This document shows, piece by piece, positions 35,462 to 44,109 of a stretch of DNA of 64,000 bases. Position 1 is the first letter of the stretch; the number at the start of each line of letters is the position of its first letter. Under the pieces are notes generated by a model. That model had not been told where the DNA came from, searched no databases, and saw only the letters and a program-made list of their open reading frames with translations. This stretch comes from Arthrobacter alpinus (GTDB lineage: Bacteria > Actinomycetota > Actinomycetes > Actinomycetales > Micrococcaceae), in assembly GCF_900105965.1 (NCBI RefSeq), contig NZ_FNTV01000001.1:558001-622000 (forward strand), given 5' to 3'. The position numbers and the translations under genes are program-made.

Positions 35462-37014
35462 TGGGAATGGGTCGATCGTTGGCAATTGCCCTTGTGGGAC
35501 TCAACGGCCACGTCATTGAGGTTGAGGCGGACATTGGCCAGACATTGCCAAACTTCATTCTCCTGGGGCTGCCAGACGCATCGCTGAGTGAAGCGCGCGA
35601 GAGAATCCGTTCGGCGGCTCAAAACTCCGGGATTCCTCTAAGCCGACGCAAAATCACCGTGAACTTGGTTCCGGCGTCCTTGCCCAAGAAGGGCTCCGGC
35701 TTTGATCTGGCCATTGTCATGGCGGCATTGGATGCCGCTGGCGATGTCCGTGGGACCGGCAGAACGGTTTTCATTGCCGAGTTGGGCCTCGATGGTCGAT
35801 TGCGTCCCGTGCGCGGAATCCTACCCGCTGTCATAGCGGGCCTTGCAGCAGGGCATGCCGAATTCGTGGTGGCGAAGGCCAACCTTGCCGAGGCGCAGCT
35901 TGTTAAGGGAGCAAAGGTGCGCGGCTATGAGTGCCTCGCCGAGGTAGCCGTGGACTTTGGTGCGGATCCCCATGACCTACCGGCCGTGGATCGCGAATGG
36001 GTCTCCGGCCCCGAACCCGGCGGAACCGCCCAGAGACAGCCACACGCGCAGGAAAGCGTTGATCTGGCCGAGGTGGCTGGACAACCAATTGCTCGCCTTG
36101 CTTTGGAAATAGCGGCGGCTGGAGGGCATCACCTCATGATGGTGGGCCCGCCTGGATCGGGTAAAACCATGTTGGCTGAACGGCTGCCGGGGCTGCTGCC
36201 GGATCTCAATGACGCCGAATCCATGGAGGTCACAGCAATTCATTCCCTTGAACACAGTGCCTCCAATCTGGTTGCGCTAATTCACCGGCCACCCTATGAA
36301 CGCCCGCACCATTCCGCCAGTACGGCAGCCATCATTGGCGGCGGCAGCGGCATACCCAGGCCAGGGGCAGCGTCGCGTGCGCACAGGGGAGTGCTGTTCC
36401 TGGACGAGGCGCCCGAGTTCGACAAGAGAGTCCTTGATGCACTCAGGCAGCCGTTGGAGAGTGGGGAGCTGGTTCTGCACAGATCCGCTGGAACAGCAGC
36501 ATATCCGGCGCGTTTTCAGCTTGTCCTGGCCGCCAATCCTTGTCCGTGCGGCAAGGCCACCGGCAAAGGGGTGCACTGTGAGTGCACCCCGATGGCGCGA
36601 AGGCGATATTTCGGACGATTGTCTGGTCCATTGCTGGACAGGGTGGACATTCAATTACAAGTTAATAAGGTCCAGCTGTCCCAGCTGGCCGACACCGAAC
36701 CCCGAGAATCCAGCGCCCAAGTTGCCGAACGCGTGAAGCTGGCCCGGGCTGTCGCCGGTGAGCGGCTCAAGCCTTGGGGATTGGTGCACAATGCGGACCT
36801 CACCGGCCGGATCCTGCGAGGTCCCCTGCGTCTGGGCGGGCATGACACCGCACTTCTGGACAAAGCCATGGGTGTGGGTGTGCTCAGTGCCCGCGGTTAC
36901 GACCGTGTGCTGCGCCTGGCCTGGACAGTGGCCGATCTGCAGGGCCTGGAACGCCCTGGCAGCGATGAAGTAGGGCTGGCTCTGACATTGCGACAACGAG
37001 GAGAAGGTCTATGA
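35461..37014 (+). CDS. comM: YifB/ComM-family AAA+ ATPase
   Basis: A 517-residue Mg-chelatase-like AAA+ protein. It has an N-terminal Lon-type fold (VEVEADIGQTLPNFILLGLP), Walker A GPPGSGKTMLAERLPGLLP near residue 230, Walker B LFLDEAPEF near residue 315, and the Cys-rich insertion ANPCPCGKATGKGVHCEC. In other bacteria ComM is a branch-migration helicase for natural transformation. It lies between yraN and dprA; it overlaps dprA by four bases. The interruption of dprA makes natural transformation doubtful in this strain. Confidence 0.93.
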   Translation: MGMGRSLAIALVGLNGHVIEVEADIGQTLPNFILLGLPDASLSEARERIRSAAQNSGIPLSRRKITVNLVPASLPKKGSGFDLAIVMAALDAAGDVRGTGRTVFIAELGLDGRLRPVRGILPAVIAGLAAGHAEFVVAKANLAEAQLVKGAKVRGYECLAEVAVDFGADPHDLPAVDREWVSGPEPGGTAQRQPHAQESVDLAEVAGQPIARLALEIAAAGGHHLMMVGPPGSGKTMLAERLPGLLPDLNDAESMEVTAIHSLEHSASNLVALIHRPPYERPHHSASTAAIIGGGSGIPRPGAASRAHRGVLFLDEAPEFDKRVLDALRQPLESGELVLHRSAGTAAYPARFQLVLAANPCPCGKATGKGVHCECTPMARRRYFGRLSGPLLDRVDIQLQVNKVQLSQLADTEPRESSAQVAERVKLARAVAGERLKPWGLVHNADLTGRILRGPLRLGGHDTALLDKAMGVGVLSARGYDRVLRLAWTVADLQGLERPGSDEVGLALTLRQRGEGL

Positions 37015-38306
37015 GCACTACGCACGGCAGCAGCACAATGGGCGCGAGCGCATGGTCAGGCAAGGGCCTGCGAGTCGCCAGGGCGGCGCTCACCCGGTTG
37101 ATGGAACCCTCAGACCTGCCCGGGCTTGCCTTGATTGAGGTCCTGGGACCGGAGGAGGCGCTAGGGCTCATTGAGAGCGGTGCGGCCACTGACGCCACGA
37201 CGGAACGGGATATGACAACCGTATTGGCTGCGGCCGGTACCCAACGGTGGGCCGGTCTGCCAGAGGCGTTGGGACGTTGGCGGCCACGGCTGGCAGATCT
37301 TGCCCCGGAACGTGATCTTTAGACAGTCGAGCGGTTCGGTGGACGGCTTTTGATTCCGGAAGATGACACGTGGCCACTGGCTCTTCTTGACTTAGAACTG
37401 AAGGCACCCATCGCGCTGTGGTGCCGCGGCTCCCATGATCGAATCCCGGATCAGGACAGGTGCATCGCCGTGGTGGGATCTCGGGACAGCACCAGCTACG
37501 GAGCCAATGTCACAGCCGAGATTGCCAATTCCCTGGTTCAGCGGGACTTCACGGTGGTCAGCGGAGGCGCCTATGGGATCGACGCGCACGCTCATCGAGG
37601 AGCATTGGCCGCTTCGCCGGATGTCACGAGGCGGTCAGGCGGTGAACGACCCCCCGCCAGAACCTCAGCTGTCGATGCCGAACAGCAACGAGAAGCACCG
37701 CCCACCTTGGCCGTTATGGCTGGGGGAGTGGACAGGTTTTATCCCTCCGGCAACGACGATCTGCTGCATGTCATCGCCCAGAGGGGACTCGTGGTCGCCG
37801 AGGTGCCGCCGGGTACAAACCCCACACGATACAGATTCCTGCAGCGCAACCGGCTGATCGCCGCCCTGTGCTCTGTCACGGTTGTCGTGGAAGCACGGTG
37901 GCGATCCGGGGCTCTCAACACGGCACACCACGCGGAATCGCTGAGCCGTTTGGTGGGGGCAGTGCCTGGGTCTGTCTATTCGGCCAATTCTGCTGGCTGC
38001 CACAGACTGCTGAAGGAGGGGGCGGCAGTTTGTGTCACCGATGCCGCAGACATCGCTGAACTGGCCGGCTCGATGGGACAGCATATGGTGGATGAGCCGA
38101 TCGCCCAGGCAGCTCTGCACGACGGGCTGGGCACCTCTGATTTACTCCTCCTTGACGCCCTGCCGCTGCGGACAGCTACAACTCTGGAAAAGCTCTGTGT
38201 GGTTGCGGGGTTGAGTGCCCCTACCGTCCTGGCAGGGTTGGGCAGGCTGGAAGTCTTGGGCCTGGCCGAGCGCTTCGCGGGAGGTTGGAAGCGCCACGGG
38301 AAATAG
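37011..38306 (+). pseudogene. dprA: dprA interrupted by an in-frame amber codon
   Basis: The DNA-processing protein A reading frame starts at 37011 (ATG overlapping comM) and would give ~431 residues, but codon 104 is TAG (37320-37322). Translation in the same frame continues after it without any shift: ERDL-stop-TVERFGGRLLIPEDDTWP, which matches the family's normal continuous sequence. The downstream part keeps the ssDNA-binding Rossmann core (VVGSRDSTSYGANV, SGGAYGIDAHAHRGAL, RSGALNTA) and a winged C-terminus. A TTG at 37350 could start the 318-residue C-terminal part. There is also an unusual ~30-residue Arg/Pro/Ser-rich insertion before the GGVDRFYP block. The sequence may be a true nonsense mutation, a base-calling error, or a readthrough case. 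Confidence 0.85.
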
Positions 38307-38446
38307 CCAAAGGGCATGGTGTGCATCGCCGTCATGGCCCATGAGTTCCCCTGTGATGCGTGGGAGGATGCGTCAGTGAAAGGGGTCTGGGCTAGTCCAC
38401 GGCGGGGCAACTTGCCCCAGGCACCGCAACAGCGCACAGTGGGTGT

Positions 38447-39382
38447 GTGGACTCCGAAGAACGCGCAGCACTGCCGCCAGCTCTAGCTCAAGCCGCCGAC
38501 GCGTTCGAAAGGTACCTCCGCGCTGAACGGGGCAGGTCTGAACACACGATTCGTGCCTATCGCGGGGATATTGATGCGCTCTTGATCCACGCCGTCACCG
38601 AGGGCATCAGCAACCTCGGTGAGGTTGACTTGGCACAGTTGCGACGCTGGCTCGGCGAGCAGAGCGCTTCAGGGCTGGCACGCTCCACCTTGGCCCGCCG
38701 TGCGGCCACCATTCGAAGCTTTACTGCGTGGGCGCTGCGCGAGGAGATCATTTCCGTGGATCCCTCCTTGCGCCTCAAAGCTCCCAAAAAGGAGAAAAAC
38801 CTGCCAGCCGTCTTGCAACAGCAACAGCTGGGCCGGCTCCTTGAAAACTTGGCCGTCGCAGCCCAAGAACAAGACCCCATAGCCCTGAGGAATCTAGCCA
38901 TGGTCGAGTTTCTCTACGGGACGGGAATCCGTGTCGGCGAACTGACAGGACTGGACGTGCAGGATGTCAACCGCGAACGGCGCACCGTCAGGGTGCTCGG
39001 AAAAGGGAACAAGGAACGCGTGGTTCCCTATGGTGTTCCGGCCGAGGAGGCGCTGGGCAGGTGGCTGGACCGGGGTCGCAACGCATTGATTCAAAGCCAG
39101 AGCGGGAGTGCCTTGTTTCTGGGGAAACGCGGCGGTCGGATTGATCAACGCACGGTCCGGTCAGTTGTGGACAAACTTTTTGCCTTATTGGGTGACACCT
39201 CGGCCACTGGTCCGCACACCCTGCGCCATTCGGCCGCCACACACCTGCTCGACGGCGGCGCCGACTTGCGGAGCGTCCAGGAAATTCTGGGCCATTCTTC
39301 CTTGGCGACAACGCAGCTTTACACCCATGTTTCGGTGGAACGTTTGCGCGAAAGTTATCGCACAGCACACCCACGTGCATGA
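38447..39382 (+). CDS. xerC: Tyrosine recombinase XerC
   Basis: A 311-residue site-specific recombinase. The N-terminal SAM-like domain is followed by the catalytic domain with Arg in YGTGIRVGELTGL, Lys in VLGKGNKERVVP, HxxR in HTLRHSAATHLL, the second His in ILGHSSLATTQ and Tyr in LYTHVSVERL. This is the full set of Xer residues, and the length is normal. It acts with XerD at the dif site to resolve chromosome dimers. It starts at GTG. Its place after dprA is the usual actinobacterial arrangement. Confidence 0.95.
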   Translation: MDSEERAALPPALAQAADAFERYLRAERGRSEHTIRAYRGDIDALLIHAVTEGISNLGEVDLAQLRRWLGEQSASGLARSTLARRAATIRSFTAWALREEIISVDPSLRLKAPKKEKNLPAVLQQQQLGRLLENLAVAAQEQDPIALRNLAMVEFLYGTGIRVGELTGLDVQDVNRERRTVRVLGKGNKERVVPYGVPAEEALGRWLDRGRNALIQSQSGSALFLGKRGGRIDQRTVRSVVDKLFALLGDTSATGPHTLRHSAATHLLDGGADLRSVQEILGHSSLATTQLYTHVSVERLRESYRTAHPRA

Positions 39383-39601
39383 GCTTGGGGAGGAAATGCG
39401 CCTTCGGTTGCGACGGATTGTCCTGACGGTGGCGTAATCGGCCCGGCTACGGCACAATGATAGGGAGCCATAGCTCAAGAACTAAAGGTCGGGTTTCAAA
39501 CCCGGATAATCAGGGCCGGTAGATGCCAAGCTCTGCGCAAGACCAAGTTTCATCCTAAGAAGGTCGTTGGGGAAGACGCACCTACTGCAATGGAGGATGG
39601 A

Positions 39602-40105
39602 ATGAAGGTAGAAACCACGCGCGGGGTTTTGTTTGTACACTCAGCCCCGGCTGTCATGTGCCCGCATATTGAATCGTCCATTGCAGCCGTAATGGATCAA
39701 CGCTCGGACTTGCAGTGGACTGCACAGCCCGCGGCGCGCAATGTGCTGCGCACCGAACTTGCCTGGCGCGGCCCTGCTGGCACCGGCGCACGGCTCGCTT
39801 CGGCACTACGTGGTTGGGCCAATGTCCGCTACGAAGTCACCGAAGACCCGAGCCCGGGAGTGGATGGATCACGCTGGTCGCACACCCCTGAACTGGGCAT
39901 CTTCCATGCCGTCACCGATGTTCATGGCAACATCATGGTGTCTGAGGATCGCATCCGCTACGCCTACGAGACTGGCAAGGGTGATCCCTCAATGGTCTAT
40001 CAGGAGCTCTCGCTGGCACTGGGTGAAGCATGGGACGAGGAACTCGAACCCTTCCGTCACGCCGCGGCTGGGGCGCCTGTCCGCTGGCTTCACCACGTTG
40101 GCTAG
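39602..40105 (+). CDS. DUF3145 family protein
   Basis: A 167-residue actinobacterial protein of unknown function. Characteristic segments are TRGVLFVHSAPAVMCPHIE at the N-terminus, WTAQPAARNVLRTELAW near residue 40-56 and TPELGIFHAVTDVHGNIM near 95-112. The ATG at 39602 follows TGGAGGATGGA. It lies between xerC and the fatty acid synthesis cluster and converges on fabF. The gap 39383-39601 holds only a short palindrome (CGGGTTT-C-AAACCCG) and no gene. Confidence 0.9.
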   Translation: MKVETTRGVLFVHSAPAVMCPHIESSIAAVMDQRSDLQWTAQPAARNVLRTELAWRGPAGTGARLASALRGWANVRYEVTEDPSPGVDGSRWSHTPELGIFHAVTDVHGNIMVSEDRIRYAYETGKGDPSMVYQELSLALGEAWDEELEPFRHAAAGAPVRWLHHVG

Positions 40106-40132
40106 CCAAAACTAGAATCCAAAAAACAAAGA

Positions 40133-40173
40133 ACGACGGCGGCGCCCACCTTTTGGTGAGAGCCGCCGTCGTT
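40133..40173. terminator. ACGACGGCGG-family hairpin
   Basis: ACGACGGCGGC pairs with GCCGCCGTCGT, with an inner CACC-GGTG stem, between convergent DUF3145 and fabF genes. It likely works in both directions. Confidence 0.65.
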
Positions 40174-40194
40174 ATTGTCCCTGCAAAGGGGAGC

Positions 40195-41454
40195 CTAGGC
40201 CAACTCGACCTTGGGGCCCGTGCTGCGGATGGCTACAACTGCATTGTGGCCTCCGAAGCCGAAGGAGTTGTTCAACGCCATGATCTCGCCGTCGGGCAAT
40301 TCACGAGGAGTGCCGGTGACGACGTCCAAGGGAATTTCCGGATCCTGATTTTCCAGGTTGATCGTGACAGGGGCCAGGCGGTGGTAGACGGCCAGAACCG
40401 TCAGCACAGACTCAACGGCGCCTGAGGCGCCAAGCAAGTGGCCCATCTGGGACTTGGTGGCTGAGACACAGACGTTGTTGACGTGATCGCCCAGGGCAGA
40501 CTTCAAAGCCGTGTACTCGGGACGGTCGCCAACAGGGGTGGACGTCGCGTGTGCGTTGACGTGGACCACGTCTTCCGGCAGTGCCCGGGCATCGAACAGC
40601 GCAGCCTTGAGCGCGCGGGTTGCACCCAGGCCCTGGGGGTCCGGAGCTGTGATGTGGTACGCGTCGGCCGTGACCGCAGTGCCGGCCAGCTCACCGTAAA
40701 TACGTGCGCCGCGGGCAATGGCGTGCTCTTCAGCTTCCAACACCAGTGCACCAGCACCTTCACCCATGACGAATCCGTCGCGGCTGATGTCGTAGGGGCG
40801 TGACGCGGTCTCCGGGGAGTCATTGCGCTTGGAGAGTGCCTGCATGGCGGCAAAGGAGGCCAACGGCATGGGGTGAATGGCTGCCTCGGCGCCACCGGCC
40901 ATGACAACATCTGCCTTGCCGGAGCGGATGAGCTCCAGTCCGATGTGCAGGGCTTCGGTACCTGATGCGCAAGCGGAAACCGGTGTGTGCGCACCGGCGC
41001 GGGCGCCGAGGTCAAGGCTGACTGCTGCTGCCGGGCCGTTGGGCATCAACATCGGAACCGTCATGGGCAAGACGCGGCGGGGCCCCTTTTCGCGCAGGGT
41101 GTCCCATGCGTCCAGGAGTGTCCAAACTCCACCAATGCCAGTTGCGAAGGCCACTGCGAGGCGGTCGTGGTCGATCTCCTCGATGCCGGAGTCCTTCCAG
41201 GCCTCACGGGCTGCCACAACGGCGAACTGCGTTGAGGGGTCCATACGCTTGGCTTCAACGCGGCTCAGGACATCTGTTGCGGGAGTTGTTGCTTTGGCCG
41301 CGAAGTGAACGGGCAGATTGTACTTTTCCACCCAATCATCGGTCAGCGTGTGGGCGCCGGAAACACCCTTCAGGGCGTTCTTCCACATGGTCGGAACATC
41401 GCCGCCAATGGGCGTCGTTGCTCCGAGACCGGTGATGACTACTTTGCGGGCCAT
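40195..41454 (-). CDS. fabF: Beta-ketoacyl-ACP synthase II
   Basis: A 419-residue condensing enzyme elongating fatty acyl-ACP with malonyl-ACP. The active-site Cys is in PVSACASGTEALH near residue 165, with the two His in VNAHATSTPVGD and KSQMGHLLGASGAVE. The first residues, MARKVVITGLGATTPIGGD, are typical. It is the last gene of the leftward fabD-fabH-acpP-fabF set. Two hairpins at 41503-41566 lie between it and acpP. Confidence 0.96.
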   Translation of the reverse strand: MARKVVITGLGATTPIGGDVPTMWKNALKGVSGAHTLTDDWVEKYNLPVHFAAKATTPATDVLSRVEAKRMDPSTQFAVVAAREAWKDSGIEEIDHDRLAVAFATGIGGVWTLLDAWDTLREKGPRRVLPMTVPMLMPNGPAAAVSLDLGARAGAHTPVSACASGTEALHIGLELIRSGKADVVMAGGAEAAIHPMPLASFAAMQALSKRNDSPETASRPYDISRDGFVMGEGAGALVLEAEEHAIARGARIYGELAGTAVTADAYHITAPDPQGLGATRALKAALFDARALPEDVVHVNAHATSTPVGDRPEYTALKSALGDHVNNVCVSATKSQMGHLLGASGAVESVLTVLAVYHRLAPVTINLENQDPEIPLDVVTGTPRELPDGEIMALNNSFGFGGHNAVVAIRSTGPKVELA

Positions 41455-41502
41455 GATTCAACTCTCTAAAAAATTATGGGTCAGGGCTAAAGGATGGTGA
41501 TG

Positions 41503-41566
41503 TGGTTGGCCGGCGTCCTGCTCCTCCGGCCAACCACCATGCCCTGGACCACTTGCGTGGCCAGGG
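41503..41566 (-). terminator. Tandem hairpins between acpP and fabF
   Basis: TGGTTGGCCGG/CCGGCCAACCA (41503-41536) and CCCTGGACCAC/GTGGCCAGGG (41542-41566). They probably reduce readthrough so that acyl carrier protein is made in excess over FabF. Confidence 0.5.
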
Positions 41567-41584
41567 AACAAGGCACAGGGCTGC

Positions 41585-41830
41585 TTAAGCCTGTGCGCCT
41601 GCGATGAAGCTGACAGCGTCGCCGACGGTCTTGAGGTTCTTGACTTCCTCGTCCGGGATCTTCACGTCGAACTTCTCTTCGGCGTTGACGACGATCGTCA
41701 TCATGGAGATGGAATCGATGTCCAGGTCATCCGTGAAGGACTTCTCCAGTTCAACGGCCTCGGGGGCAAGACCGGTCTCTTCGTTAACGATTTCGGCCAA
41801 TCCAGCCAGGATTTCTTCGTTGCTAGCCAT
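41585..41830 (-). CDS. acpP: Acyl carrier protein
   Basis: An 81-residue acyl carrier protein. The phosphopantetheine Ser is in DDLDIDSISMMTIVV near residue 40, within the DSL-type motif (here DSI). The protein is strongly acidic and of normal length. It carries growing chains between FabD, FabH and FabF. A 10-bp hairpin (41890-41913) precedes it on the minus strand and hairpins follow it, suggesting a distinct, abundant transcript or stable mRNA segment. Confidence 0.96.
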   Translation of the reverse strand: MASNEEILAGLAEIVNEETGLAPEAVELEKSFTDDLDIDSISMMTIVVNAEEKFDVKIPDEEVKNLKTVGDAVSFIAGAQA

Positions 41831-41889
41831 TGATGGCTCCTTTTCTTCTTTGTGCTGTGATCAAGAAATTGATCATGTCAGGCATGCTG

Positions 41890-41913
41890 ATCCAGCCACG
41901 GTTGTGGCTGGAT
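41890..41913 (-). terminator. Hairpin between fabH and acpP
   Basis: ATCCAGCCAC pairs perfectly with GTGGCTGGAT around a four-base loop, immediately after the fabH stop. It may be an attenuator or mRNA processing/stability element. Confidence 0.45.
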
Positions 41914-41917
41914 GCGT

Positions 41918-42979
41918 TTAGGGAAGGCGCACCACTTGGGCACCAAACACCAGTCCGGCGCCAAAGCCGATCTGAAGCGAAAGTTTACCGGAGAGCTCCG
42001 GGTTCTCCGCCAGCAGGCGGTGTGTTGCCAACGGGATGGAGGCTGCGGAGGTGTTTCCAGCATCGGCGATGTCCCGGCCAATGAGGACGTGTTCGGGCAA
42101 CTTGAGCTGCTTGGCCAGTTCGTCGATGATGCGCATATTGGCCTGGTGCGGCACAAAGGCGCCAAGATCCTCGGCCGTGATGCCGGCGGCATCCAGGGCC
42201 TTTTTTGCCATCTTAGCCATCTCCCAGACTGCCCAGCGGAAGACGGTCTGTCCGTCTTGGCGCAGAGTTGGCCACAGGGTGGCGTGAGCCTCGTCAGCGG
42301 CCGCCTGGGCGACGTCGTCGCCCTTCATGGCCTGTTCGCTGAAATCGCGGACGTCGGTCAGGGAGTGGGTCATGCCGATGGTGTCCCACTTGCTGCCGTC
42401 CGAACCCCACACGGCCGGGCTGATGCCGGGCTCATCGGAGGGGCCAACGACAACAGCGCCGGCGCCGTCGCCCAACAGGAAGGAGATGGTGCGCTCGTGG
42501 TTGTCGATGACGTCGGAGAGCTTCTCGGCGCCGATGACAAGAACGTAATCTGCCGTGCCCGAACGAACCAGCGCGTCAGCCTGGGCCACGCCGTAGCAGT
42601 AGCCGGCGCAAGCGGCGGAGATGTCAAAGGCAGGCGCGGGGTTGGCCCCGATCTTGTCTGCGATCAGGGCAGCGGCCGACGGCGTCGCGTAGGGGTGCGA
42701 CACCGTGGAGACCAGGACCGCGCCAATCTGGGACGGTTCGATCCCCGCGTTCTTGATGGCTTCGGTGCCGGCGCCGACGGCCATGTCCACCACGGAGACG
42801 TCCTTGGGGGCACGGTGGCGGGTGATGATGCCGGTGCGCTGTTGGATCCACTCGTCCGAGGAATCGATCCACTGGCATACGTCTTCATTGGTCACGATCA
42901 CGGACGGTCGGTATGCGCCAATGCCCATGATGCGTGAGCCTGTGTGGATCGGATTTTGCTTCAGCGTAGGGGTGCTCAC
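41918..42979 (-). CDS. fabH: Beta-ketoacyl-ACP synthase III
   Basis: A 353-residue initiating condensing enzyme joining acyl-CoA to malonyl-ACP. The catalytic Cys lies in FDISAACAGYCYGV near residue 125-140, His in FVPHQANMRI near residue 270 and Asn in AGNTSAASIP near 300. The length is slightly above the usual ~320. In actinobacteria FabH accepts branched-chain starters. It overlaps fabD by four bases. Confidence 0.95.
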   Translation of the reverse strand: MSTPTLKQNPIHTGSRIMGIGAYRPSVIVTNEDVCQWIDSSDEWIQQRTGIITRHRAPKDVSVVDMAVGAGTEAIKNAGIEPSQIGAVLVSTVSHPYATPSAAALIADKIGANPAPAFDISAACAGYCYGVAQADALVRSGTADYVLVIGAEKLSDVIDNHERTISFLLGDGAGAVVVGPSDEPGISPAVWGSDGSKWDTIGMTHSLTDVRDFSEQAMKGDDVAQAAADEAHATLWPTLRQDGQTVFRWAVWEMAKMAKKALDAAGITAEDLGAFVPHQANMRIIDELAKQLKLPEHVLIGRDIADAGNTSAASIPLATHRLLAENPELSGKLSLQIGFGAGLVFGAQVVRLP

Positions 42980-43929
42980 AGTGTTCCTGCTTCCAGCGAA
43001 GAGTGTGCTGCCAGCAGTTCCTGTGCAGCTTGAAGATCATCGGGCGTTTTCACGGCGACGGTGGTGATGCCGCTCATTCCACGCTTGGCCAGACCGGTCA
43101 GCGTGCCGGCCGGAGCCAGCTCAATCAGCCCCGTCACGCCCATGGCGCTCATGGTTTCCATGCACAGGTCCCAACGGACCGGGCGCGAAACCTGGGCGAT
43201 CAAGGACTCAAGTGCCGCTTCTCCGGAAGGTACGACGGCGCCGTCGTAGTTGGAGAGCAGCGGCACCTTGGGTGCGTGGGTGGTCAGGGACGGTGCCAAT
43301 GCCTCCAAAGCGGAAACCGCAGGTGCCATGTGGTGCGTGTGGAACGCGCCCGCAACCTGGAGGGGGATGACCCGTGCCTTGGCCGGCGGAGCTGCTACGA
43401 GGGCGGCAATTTGTTCCAGCGTGCCGGCAGCAACAGTTTGGCCCTTGGAGTTCATGTTCGCCGGAGTCAGCCCGGCTGCTGCAATGGCGGCAATGACCTC
43501 ATCCGGGTCGCCACCCACAACGGCGGCCATGCCGGTGGGTGTGGCGGCAGCGGCGTCGGCCATGCGGTTGGCACGCTCACGCACAAACGCCATGGCGTCC
43601 GCGTTGGAGAGCGTCCCGGTGAGAGCCGCAGCAGTGATTTCACCGACCGAATGGCCTGCGATGACCACCGATCGTGGGGTCAGGGCCCCTGGTGCATCGG
43701 CACCTAGAAGTGCCTGAGCCGTGATGAGCCCGGCCGCAACGATCAGGGGCTGCGCAACCGCGGTGTCCTTGATGGTTTCGGCGTCTGAGGTGGTGCCGTG
43801 GGCCAGCAAATCGATGCCGGCTGCATCACTCAAGATGGCCAATTGTTCCTGTACACCCGGGCGTTCAAGCCATGGTGAAAGGAAACCGGGGGATTGGGAG
43901 CCCTGTCCAGGGCAGACTATTGCAAGCAC
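42976..43929 (-). CDS. fabD: Malonyl-CoA:ACP transacylase
   Basis: A 317-residue acyltransferase that loads malonate onto ACP. The catalytic Ser is in VIAGHSVGEITAAALTG near residue 95 and the partner His in GAFHTHHMAPAV near residue 205. The opening MLAIVCPGQGSQSPGF is typical. It is the first gene of the fab set; its ATG is downstream of a 180-base gap with a dyad. Confidence 0.95.
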   Translation of the reverse strand: MLAIVCPGQGSQSPGFLSPWLERPGVQEQLAILSDAAGIDLLAHGTTSDAETIKDTAVAQPLIVAAGLITAQALLGADAPGALTPRSVVIAGHSVGEITAAALTGTLSNADAMAFVRERANRMADAAAATPTGMAAVVGGDPDEVIAAIAAAGLTPANMNSKGQTVAAGTLEQIAALVAAPPAKARVIPLQVAGAFHTHHMAPAVSALEALAPSLTTHAPKVPLLSNYDGAVVPSGEAALESLIAQVSRPVRWDLCMETMSAMGVTGLIELAPAGTLTGLAKRGMSGITTVAVKTPDDLQAAQELLAAHSSLEAGTL

Positions 43930-43996
43930 ATTAACCAGCTTTCCAAACTTAGGGGCTTTTGACGGTGTTTCCCCACACCAAGCTCTTCAGCACATT

Positions 43997-44013
43997 TTGT
44001 AGGAAGTCTACAA
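43997..44013 (-). promoter_or_regulatory. Dyad upstream of fabD
   Basis: TTGTAG-N5-CTACAA is a perfect inverted repeat 68-84 bases before the fabD start. This is a sensible activator position for the PucR-type regulator encoded just upstream. No other notable structure is seen in the 180-base gap. Confidence 0.45.
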
Positions 44014-44109
44014 TGACTGCGCTGTTTGGTGACAAAGGGAGGGAAGTTTTAGGCGAAATCTACTAACGGTTCACCTCGCGGGCCGAGGTGGGCTTGGTGT
44101 CCAGGGGCT

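Noticed and set aside
39470..39530. Possible tRNA-like element with GGTCGGGTTTCAAACCCGG
   Set aside because: Only a T-arm-like palindrome is present; no acceptor stem or anticodon arm can be formed.
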